A stretch of DNA of 15,565 nt, from positions 2,199-17,763 of the forward strand of contig NW_014013431.1 of the NCBI RefSeq assembly GCF_000611645.1. The letters run 5' to 3'. The DNA is from Monoraphidium neglectum. Taxonomy: Eukaryota; Chlorophyta; Chlorophyceae; Sphaeropleales; Selenastraceae. The position numbers were made by a program, and so were the translations under genes. This document shows, one piece after another, positions 8,243-15,565 of the stretch (position 1 is the stretch's first letter; the number at the start of each line of letters is the position of its first letter). The notes beneath the pieces were generated by a model. The model did not search any database. It was given only the letters and a program-made list of their open reading frames with translations, and was not told the origin of the DNA.

Positions 8243-11200
8243 CATGCGTGGTCGTCAAAGTTTGCTGCGAGGTCGAGGTAACGCGCCGGCACCGATCCCA
8301 TCATGCAGCCGCTCACCACTCCCCCCAACAGTGCATTCGACCGATCACATACCCCCACCCCCACACACACACACACACTCCACTTCGATCATCCCGCTCC
8401 CCCCCCCCCCAGCTATGCCAAGCTGGCTGTTGACCTGAAGCCCGGGGCGCTGGTGCTGTGCGCTGACGGGTCCATCGTGATGGAGGTTATCAGCTGCGAC
8501 GCCAAGGCCGGCAAGGTCAAGGCGCGCTGCAAGAACACGGCCGTCCTGGGGTGAGCACGACACACTTATAGGGGGAGGCCAGGCGCCGGGTGCTCGTGCC
8601 GCAGCTGGGTGGTGGGCGGCAACAGGCGCCAGCGGCGGCGGCGGGGTCACCAGGTGGCCGCCCTTAGGCATTCGGCATGAGATCAGCGGGGCTTTGGAGC
8701 GCAGCCTCGCGGACAAACACCGTTGGTTTGTGCACGCCCGTCCTGATGGACTTCGCGCCCCCCCCCCCCCCACTCTTGCCGCCCACTCCCATTAGTGAGC
8801 GCAAGAACGTGAACCTGCCTGGTGTCGTGGTGGACCTGCCCACCCTCACGGAGAAGGACATCGACGACCTGGTGGGCCGCGGTTTGGGGGGCGCTTTGGG
8901 GGGGGGGGTGGGCGCAGGACGCGGGGCCAGCAGGGGGGGAGTGCCGGAGTGCTAGGGAAGGCAATGAAGGAGGGGGGCGATGCAGGGCAGCGTGGGCCAC
9001 TGCGTTTGAGTGCCTGCCTGGAGGGGTTTTTGCAGATGAAAAAGGGGCGACAATCGGGCGGTGTTGGATGACAGGGCGCTCGCAGGCTGGCGGCCAGGGT
9101 GCGGCTCAGGGAGGCCGTTGGCAGCCGGGCAGGCGGCGGCGCAGCAGCAGACGCGGCGGTGCCGTGGGTGCCGGTAGCGTCGGCCTCAGTGGTTCTCCAT
9201 TCACCACTCACCTCAACCCCCTGTAATCCATGCACCCCCCCCCCCCTGGGGTCAGGTCAACTGGGGCATCCCCAACGAGATTGACGTCATCGCGGCCTCC
9301 TTTGTGCGCAAGGGCAGCGACCTGGACTTCATCAGGGAGGTGCTGGGGGAGAAGGGCAGGTGAGGGGCAGGGCGGGGGTGAGGGGGCAGGGGTGACGGGG
9401 CTGGGCGACAGCACCGGCATCAGGACGAGGCTTGTTGCAGTGTCCCGTGGCTGCCTGCTTGTGGAGCGATATAGAGATTGGGGTGCGGAGTTCGGACGGG
9501 AGAGGGTAGCTATGATGGCTGATTGTGCGGGCAGGGGTATCGGCAATCGGCAGCCGGGGTTCTCACGGCTGCGGAGGCAGGTGGTTGCTGGCACTGCAGG
9601 GGAGGGCGAGTGAAAAACAGCACACCCCATCAAGCGGCTGTCCGTCTAAAGGCACAAAGCCCACATGCACGCATGCACGGCGTCGCCGACGGAGTCGCGC
9701 ACTCATTTTTGACGGCCGCTTGTCCTCCCCTGGACTCCACCCCAAACCTTCACCACCCGTTCTTGCACGCAACGCACCGCTCACACACCCTCGACCCCCC
9801 CACTCAACCCCCTCAAAAGGTACATCAAGATCATCAGCAAGGTGGAGAACCAGGAGGGCCTCCTCAACTTTGACGCCATCCTGGACCGCACCGACGCCGT
9901 CATGGTGGCGCGCGGGGACCTGGGCATGGAGATCCCCACGGAGAAGATCTTCCTGGCGCAGAAGATGATGATCCAGAAGTGCAACTTCGCGGGTGCGCGC
10001 GGGGATGGAGGAAGGGGGTATGCGTCAGCTCCGCGTGCAGATGCGCGCTGCTTTTGCGCTTGTGATGCCTCTACCCAGGCGCGCCATTGTCCGCTGCGCT
10101 CAAGTCGCCAGCCGGCGCCGCTGGGGCGACGGCGGCGCACTTCTCAATTGCTGCGGAGGGCGAGGAGGGCGAGGCACAAAAGCATGGGGACCACGCTGCA
10201 GCACGCTGTTGACCACAGTCTTGACCGCAGCCCCTGGCCCCGCACACCCGCCCCACCCCCGGACCCCTCCCCTCAGGCAAGCCCGTGATCACGGCCACCC
10301 AGATGCTTGAGTCCATGATCAAGAACCCGCGCCCCACGCGCGCAGAGGCCACCGACGTGGCCAACGCAGTGCTGGACGGCACGGACTGCGTCATGCTCAG
10401 CGGGGAGACCGCGGCGGGCAGCTTCCCGGTGGAGGCCGTCAAGGTGCGCTCGTGATGACGGCCGCGTATCTGAAGTTCATAGGGAGACTGTGCAGCTGTG
10501 TTTGTGTGTGTGCATGTCATTGGGGGAGCCATGCAGAGGGGGAACACAGGCCAGCAGACGCCGCGGCGTTGAGCAGGTCCTTTGAGGACCCCGTCCTGTG
10601 GTGGCCAGGCCAGAAAGGGGTGCCACTGCGGGCGCGACGCCTCCCTCTCCCGCCGCCCCTGCCGCCCTCTGCCAATCCTCTGGCGCCCTGATTATTGCCG
10701 GTCTGCGAGTCGCGTGCGGCAGCGCCGGCCACCCCAGGCCGCGCGCCGCGCCTGCAGAAGGGCCGCCCCGCCCCCTCGTGCTGACCCATGCACACCCCTC
10801 CCCCCGTCAACCCCCTCAGGTGATGACGCGCATCTGCCGCGAGGCGGAGGCGTCCCTGGATTACTACGCCATGTTCAAGAACATCCTCAAGCAGGTGCGG
10901 CCGCAATTTTTTGGGGTGGTACAAGGCGTCTTCAAGTGGTGCAAAGATGCGTCGTGAAACTGCACGGGGACCGGGGCCCATTGACTGTTCTTCACTCCTG
11001 TCGGCGTGTTGCTGCAAGATATGCACCACGTCCGAGGCGGCCCTCCGGCTTCCGCTCCTCCCGGCCAGCCCTTGAGCAACAGTCCATGACACCTGCGTCC
11101 CTCCGACCCCGCTGCCCTGTGTGTGCCTGCAGGCCCCCCTGCCCATGAGCCCCCTCGAGTCCCTGGCCAGCAGCGCCGTCCGCACCGCCCACAAGGTCCA

Positions 11201-11552
11201 CGCCTCCCTCATCGTCGTGCTCACGCGCGGCGGCTCCACCGCGCGGCTCGTGGCCAAGTACAGGCCCCTGGTTCCCGTCCTCACCGTGGCCGTGCCGGTC
11301 CTCACCACCGACAGCCTCACCTGGACCTGCAGCAACGAGGCGCCCGCGCGGCAGTGCCTCATCACGCGCGGCCTGCTGCCGCTGCTGGCGGAGGGCAGCG
11401 CGCGCGCGACCGACACGGACACGACGGACGAGATACTGGCGGCCGCGATCGAGCACGCGAAGCGCCTGCGGTACTGCGCCAAGGGGGACTGCATCGTCGC
11501 GCTGCACCGCATCGGCAACGCGTCGGTGATCAAGATCGTCGACATCAAGTAG
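6604..11552 (+). CDS. Pyruvate kinase, plant-type cytosolic, complete, 12 exons
   Basis: Converts phosphoenolpyruvate and ADP to pyruvate and ATP, the last step of glycolysis. Exons: 6604-6666, 6789-6905, 7241-7312, 7647-7709, 8120-8178, 8413-8550, 8796-8871, 9256-9359, 9820-9992, 10277-10443, 10820-10894, 11133-11552 (TAG stop). Every junction keeps frame, giving 508 residues, close to the 510 or so typical of plant cytosolic isozymes. Visible motifs are VCTLGPASR (23-31), [11 protein letters not shown] (45-55), LDTKGPEIRTG (81-91), the B-domain core around 106-170, [18 protein letters not shown] (172-189), the active-site signature [13 protein letters not shown] with Lys238 and Glu240, [12 protein letters not shown] with Asp264, ATQMLESM near 295, SGETAAG, and a C-terminal [19 protein letters not shown] block. 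The absence of a transit-peptide-like extension and the C-terminal match to plant cytosolic forms argue against a plastid isozyme. Glu87 at the DTKGPE site indicates a potassium-dependent enzyme. No damage is seen. Confidence 0.97.
8208..8241. repeat. (GT)17 microsatellite in pyruvate kinase intron 5
   Basis: Seventeen uninterrupted GT dinucleotides lie about 30 bp after the donor of the fifth intron (8179-8412). A short CA run near 8361-8378 in the same intron could pair with it. Another short CA run (about 8098-8108) lies just before the preceding acceptor. Confidence 0.93.
8399..8412 (+). other. Poly-C tract abutting the intron 5 acceptor (C12 then AG)
   Basis: The polypyrimidine tract of this 3' splice site consists only of cytosines directly followed by AG. 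Related tracts occur at 8087-8096 (C10, intron 4), 8758-8771 (C14, intron 6) and 9235-9246 (C12, intron 7). The same signal is seen on the minus strand of the WD40-like gene at 546-555. The tracts sit next to acceptors fixed independently by protein continuity. Confidence 0.85.
8872..9255 (+). other. Pyruvate kinase intron 7 with complementary G11 and C12 runs
   Basis: The intron begins GTGGGC and contains G6 (8886-8891) and G11 (8898-8908) within 40 bases of the donor. It ends with C12 (9235-9246) shortly before the acceptor CAG. The flanking exons code DIDDL and VNWGIP of pyruvate kinase and join in phase 0. The two homopolymers could pair across the intron. Confidence 0.8.
9364..9405 (+). 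other. G-quadruplex-prone tract at the start of pyruvate kinase intron 8
   Basis: Immediately after the GTGAGG donor there are seven runs of three or more guanines separated by short spacers. This fits the usual pattern for an RNA or DNA quadruplex. It is intronic, so a role in splicing or transcription is possible but not shown. Confidence 0.6.
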
Positions 11553-12673
11553 ATCTGACAGATCCGATGCAATTTGACACCTCATCAGATTGTGCAGGCC
11601 GGGATGGGGCCCCCGAGCGCGCAGCACTAGTCGGGGCCGTGGGCCGCGAACTGAGCAGCGCCGCTCGGCGGCACAGGGGTTGCCTGGCCCCCGGCCAGCC
11701 GCGGCGGGCGGCCGCACTTGTTATCGTGTCGTGATTTTCGTTTTTGCGCGATGTGGTTCATGTCCTTGCTCTTTTGTTCACTCGCGCCGCGCCGCGGCAA
11801 CAATTCTGTGGAGAAGCCTAGCCTACACTCCGTCACGGCGCCCCACACGGCGCGTTTTACGAGTTACAACCTAGCGGGGTGGCATCTTGGGGCCGCCGGC
11901 GCACCCAGTCGTAACACACTGGTGGCAATCTCGGCTGTTTGGCTGCCATCTTGACTCAAGGCGCGCTGCATTGCAACCCCTGGGCTTGTGTTACCCCCAC
12001 CTCTCCCTCCTCCAGATTGCCGACCCGTGCCTGTCATTTCAGGCGCGAGCCGCGCGCTGCGCTTTCACCGCGCTTAGTGCGCCGGCAGGACTGCTGAGTA
12101 AAGGGAGCGCAGCTCGCCATTCACCGATATCGTGCTTCACAGCGCAGCGGCATGCACACTGCGGGTCTGCATTGTTGGCTCCCAGGAGATGTGCGGCGGC
12201 ATAGCGGCGCCCTGTAAACGCGGCCGCGCCCTCGTGCACACCTTGCTCGGTTTGAGTCCCTTTACCGTCGAAAGATCGGGTCCCTTTGCCATTTGTCGAA
12301 GAATCCACTTCCGCAGAACGCATGGGAACTCTTGCAAGTCACGCAGCCCTGTAACGCCACACCGGCGTAGTTGAGATAGGGAGGGCAAGGTTGCTCCAGG
12401 TGTGGGCCCGCTTTGACACAGTGGAGTGGCGTCCCGACGTCGCAGCGCCTCTGCTTGCCTGCGAAGCATGCTGTGCTTGCACTGCCCCAGCTGCAGCCCG
12501 TCACGGATCAGCTGCTTCCAGCTTCAGTAACCACACCTTGGCATGGGTTTTGGGAGTTCTTGTTCGTTCGGCGTGTCACTGCTAGGCAGTTGAGACAGCG
12601 GCGCCCCTCCAACCAGGCAGCGCTTGGAGTTGACTGAGAGACACACTCGCCTGGTTCAGTCCTGCCATCGCAC
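11553..12673. other. 3' UTR of pyruvate kinase and intergenic DNA
   Basis: No coding segment that I can support lies in these 1.1 kb. Open stretches exist on both strands but lack protein-like character or splice continuity. The first several hundred bases are probably 3' UTR, which is often long in green algae. The remainder should contain the promoter or an unseen 5' exon of the following gene. Confidence 0.5.
12213..12217 (+). terminator. Candidate polyadenylation signal TGTAA for pyruvate kinase
   Basis: TGTAA is the standard green-algal poly(A) signal, replacing AATAAA. This is the first plus-strand copy I see after the pyruvate kinase stop codon, 661 bp downstream. A second copy at 12350-12354 is an alternative. 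The assignment rests only on motif and position. Confidence 0.35.
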
Positions 12674-15565
12674 ATGCGTCGCATTGGCACTTCTCACAGC
12701 ACACGCACAGCCACAGCGCGACATGCAATTGCCTCGGCCTGCGCTTTGGTAAATTACACAAGATTGTCTGAGGGTTCGTCGGCCCAAAAGGCGAGCATGA
12801 TCTTGTCAAACCAAGCTCCGCGGACCGGGCCCCGCTATCAACGCACGAGCAGACCTAGACGGCATTGTTGCAGGGCGTCAACCATCACACTGCCCAATGG
12901 GCTAACAATCAGGTCAGCGCGCGTCCGCCGACGGCTCTGCAGTGGGCGAACGGCCGCAGCGGAGCACTCGCAATGTGTTCCATTCATCCATGAGCTTCCC
13001 ACCTGGTATTCACCAAACTCACCCGATCATCCCCAATCAAGACCACTGACATTTTCTTAAAACATGCGACCCACGCTGCCGTCACCGCAGGCATGCGTCC
13101 ACCGCTGACGAGGCGCTGTTCTTCTACCGGGAGCACTGGGTGGACCGCGTGTACCTGAGACACGGGGTGGGGCGTGTTGGGGTTGGGAGGTGGAGGAGTG
13201 GGTGGGACCTGTGGTTGAGGCTGGGGCTGGGGCTGAGGATTGGGCGGTGGCTGGGGATGAAGCTTGGCATTCCGCGGCTGGGCAGCAGGCACAAGTTTCA
13301 CAACAAGACGGGCAGCAACTGACAACTGGATGAAGCTCGTGTGAGCGCGCAGGCGCCCATTCTTGTGCATATATGCACGTCCATGCGATCACGCACGCGT
13401 GTGTGATGCCCACTCAGGTGTGCATCCAGCCGGGGGACACCGTGGTGGATGTCGGTGCCAACATCGGGCTCTTCGCCCTCGCAGCAGCAGAGGTGCGCGG
13501 ACCGCTCCCTCTGCTGCTAAATTTCTTCTGAATTTCAGCAGGGTCGGAGACGCAAGGGGGTTGCAAAGCTACGGAAACCAGAGGCGCATGCAAGGTCATC
13601 ACAACTGACTGCAGCATCACCGGCATGAGGCTTCGGCTCCACAGCAGTGGGGTCGGGGATGCGGCCCCGAGCCGTTATGTCATGTCACATGTACAAGCTC
13701 GTTTTCATCAACGGCCGCCCGCGCGACAAACCCGCCCACTGCCAGGCGTGCGGCCCCACTGGCCGGGTGGTAGCTCTGGAGCCGACCCCCGCTGCCGCCG
13801 CAGCCTGTCGCGACAATGTGGTGCGCCACGCGGTGTGGTGCGCGGCTCGCGGCGTGGGGGTAGCCCCGGTGGAGGTGGTGGAGGCTGCAGCGGGGGACGG
13901 CAGCTGCGGAGAAGCTGAGTTTACGATCTATGAGCGGTGAGGAGGGGTTGTTGCTTGCTGCAGGTGATTGTGTGGTGACAGGGGCGGTCGGTCACAGGAC
14001 GCTCGTTGCTGATGAGAGGCTTGGCACTGTGCACTGCTTCATAAAGGGCAGGGACGCGGCAAGGAGGCGCAAGCAGGATAAACATGATGTCATGTTTTTG
14101 CACTCCTCCCTGCGCCTTGCCTCGACGGCTGACGTACGCAACCCAACCCACAACACCTCTCACGAGCAATGCAGCGCGTCTGGCTGGTCATCCATGGCGC
14201 CGGATGACGACGAGACCGCGGCCAACATGGAGGCATACATCGAGCAGCGGCTGGAAGCCATAGGGGCGGCTGGCAGCGGCGGCGGCGGCGGGGGCAGCGG
14301 CGAGGGCGGCGGGGCCGGAAGCCTTGTGGCGGCAGCGGGCACTGCAACGGCATTTGCGGCGGCGGCTGCGCCCGAGAGTCGGGCAGCGGAGGAGGAGGCC
14401 CCGGTTGGGCTGGTGGAGCGGTTACTGGTGAGGGCCGGGTGCCTGGGAGGTTAGGGGGGCCACAGCCCCTCCACCAGGATTTTCTCGGACCTCGGCACTG
14501 CTTTTGGAGCTACACGATTTGTGGCCATGCTTGTGTCGCATTATGTTTGTTTCAGACCTGGATGCTCATGAGGTTGCTGTACGGGTTGTATTGAGGGAGG
14601 GCTGAAAGTCCCCTTAAATATTGCTGCCCCTCCCCATTTGGCAGCTCCCCGTGGCGGCGGCTCTGCGGCGGCAGCCGCTCGGCCGCGGCGCCCTGCGGTT
14701 GCTTGAGCGCGCCTACATACGGCTCGTCCTCATGGGGGGCCGGCAGCACGTGCGCTGCCGCGTCGTGGCACTTGGACAGCTGTTCCAGGAGCTCCGGATT
14801 GAGTGAGTGAGGATGTTGTCTGCACAGCGTACGCGCCTTTTTTCTGATCAGCGGCAGTGTGCGTTGCAGAGCTGAGATGTGTCGGGGAAGATATCTCCAG
14901 GAATGTCTGTAGTGGTCTGGTTGCTTGAACTGTTACGCATTCAGGCAGCTGCGCTACAACCTGCCGCTTTCAACCCCCACTTCAGCACAACAATCCAAAC
15001 CCTGCTATGAAAATAGTCCCCTGACCCCAAAGACCACCCTTGGCGCCCTGCCTTGAACATCACCCGCTAGCTCACCCTGCCTCTGCCCCTTAGTACGGCT
15101 TCTTTTCACATTGCCCATCGCCACATCCTGGACCGTGGATTATTGCAAAAGCAAAAAAAAGCTTGAGTAACTCCCCCCAATCCAGGCCCTTTGCACGTTT
15201 TGTGTGCACTGAGCACAGCACCCTTGCTTGAACGCAGCGCACAGCCTCCCAACCCCCCACCCCAACCCCTCACTCCACTTCCTGTCGGCCTCCTCATGCC
15301 GCAGGCGTGTCTCCCTCCTGAAGGTGGACGTGGAGGGCGCTGAGCTGGACGTGTTGAGGGGCCTGGGCCATGACGGCTGGGCCAGGGTGGGCCAGCTGGC
15401 GATGGAGGCCCACGATAGGGGCAGGGGGGTCGGCTCTGCAGGCGGCTCTGCAGGCGGCTCTGCAGGCGGCTCTGCAGGCGGCTCTGCAGGCGGCTCTGCA
15501 GGCGGCTCTGCAGGCGGCTCTGCAGGCGGCTCTGCAGGCGGCTCTGCAGGCGGCTCTGCAGGCGG
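12674..15565 (+). CDS. FkbM-family SAM-dependent methyltransferase, partial at 3' end
   Basis: Exons: 12674-12912, 13091-13166, 13418-13492, 13746-13936, 14175-14427, 14645-14802, 15305-15565 (continues). All introns are GT-AG and phases match, giving 417 residues so far. The methyltransferase region begins around TLPNGLTIR (72-80), then EALFFYREHW and VYLRHG. The SAM-binding motif is VVDVGANIGLFAL (114-126), with the acidic ribose-contacting end of strand 2 in VVALEPTP (Glu142). LLKVDVEGAELDVLRG (335-350) and LAMEAHD (362-368) are the C-terminal FkbM hallmarks. Between them is a Gly/Ala-rich insertion (about 225-267). The first 70 residues are Ser/Thr/Arg-rich with no membrane segment and may be a targeting peptide; the ATG at 12797 is an alternative start. 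FkbM enzymes are usually sugar O-methyltransferases; the substrate here is unknown. The junction between exons 4 and 5 omits a stretch usual in the family, so a small exon may be missed. Confidence 0.85.
13179..13206 (+). other. G-rich quadruplex-prone tract in FkbM intron 2
   Basis: The runs GGGG, GGG, GGG and GGG lie with short spacers just after the donor (GTGGGG at 13167). G-rich sequence continues to about 13260 with GCTGGG-type repeats. It is purely intronic. Confidence 0.45.
14056..14123 (+). other. Long imperfect hairpin in FkbM intron 4
   Basis: AAACATGA (14080-14087) pairs perfectly with TCATGTTT (14090-14097) across a 2-base loop. Pairing then continues outward: AGGA with TCCT (14104-14107), CGCA with TGCG (14111-14114), and GGCAAGG (14058-14064) with CCTTGCC (14115-14121). 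About 27 base pairs form in total, with small bulges, inside the intron 13937-14174. It resembles a foldback or small-RNA precursor, but no function is shown. Confidence 0.55.
15432..15565 (+). repeat. Perfect 12-bp minisatellite, in-frame Gly-Ser-Ala-Gly repeat
   Basis: The unit GGCTCTGCAGGC occurs 11 times without a mismatch, plus two bases of a twelfth, and runs off the window. It starts exactly on a codon boundary of the FkbM exon and encodes GSAG repeats right after the conserved EAHD motif. Each unit contains CTGCAG followed by G, which resembles a 3' splice site. Perfect identity implies recent expansion or homogenisation. Confidence 0.95.

Noticed and set aside
10517..11572. Long minus-strand open frame (351 codons) opposite the last pyruvate kinase exons
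   Set aside because: It is a shadow of the conserved plus-strand exons and high GC content: arginine/alanine-rich, without domains, and it runs through introns.
12674..13060. Single-exon hypothetical protein of 128 codons
   Set aside because: The frame past 12912 is intronic; splicing at ATCAG/GTCAGC joins TLPNGLTIR to the FkbM exon in phase.
13930..14454. Continuous plus-strand ORF of 174 codons starting in the FkbM gene
   Set aside because: The frame is open through intron 4 by chance. The upstream exon ends with a donor in a different frame, and only the segment from 14175 to 14427 fits the family.
15432..15565. CRISPR-like array
   Set aside because: The 12-bp units are directly adjacent with no spacers and are in frame with a eukaryotic exon.
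1..15565. Bacterial or organellar origin
   Set aside because: Three genes with 23 GT-AG introns in total and no operon features; base composition and microsatellites fit an algal nuclear genome.
1..15565. tRNA or rRNA genes
   Set aside because: No cloverleaf with the usual internal promoter boxes and no recognisable ribosomal segments were seen on reading.

Overview
This is nuclear DNA of a GC-rich eukaryote, most likely a green alga (Chlorophyta). The genes are split into many short exons with GT-AG introns of about 120-500 bp. The introns carry CA/GT microsatellites and long poly-C runs. The one confidently identified enzyme reads as the plant/green-algal cytosolic type, and TGTAA, the green-algal polyadenylation signal, occurs downstream of it. 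There are no operons, ribosome-binding sites or bacterial features. I reconstructed exon structures by hand from splice-site phase and protein continuity.

Layout: (1) Positions 1-3666, minus strand: seven exons of an incomplete gene whose 3' end lies outside the window. It encodes an alanine-rich, probably helical N-terminus, a glycine-rich linker, a WD40-like beta-propeller and a proline/methionine-rich tail. I cannot name the family. (2) Positions 3667-6200: about 2.5 kb without a gene I can assign. It holds several minus-strand open segments that may belong to an unrecognised gene, and a possible small inverted-repeat element. (3) Positions 6200-6603: probable promoter and leader of the next gene, with two TATA-like tracts and a 25-codon upstream ORF. 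(4) Positions 6604-11552, plus strand: a complete 12-exon cytosolic pyruvate kinase gene (508 residues) with every catalytic motif intact. (5) Positions 11553-12673: 3' UTR and intergenic DNA. (6) Positions 12674-15565, plus strand: seven exons of an FkbM-family SAM-dependent methyltransferase, cut off by the window end inside a perfect 12-bp minisatellite that reads in frame as a Gly-Ser-Ala-Gly repeat.

The three genes have no evident pathway link; this looks like ordinary gene-dense algal chromosome. All 23 reconstructed introns are GT-AG with G at position +5. Several use nearly pure poly-C tracts before the acceptor, and one pyruvate kinase intron pairs a G11 run near its donor with a C12 run near its acceptor. 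The most noteworthy items are the in-frame minisatellite in the methyltransferase, a long hairpin in one of its introns, the unfamiliar architecture of the WD40-like protein, and the unassigned 3.8-5.9 kb region. I see no convincing evidence of a wholly new multi-gene system.
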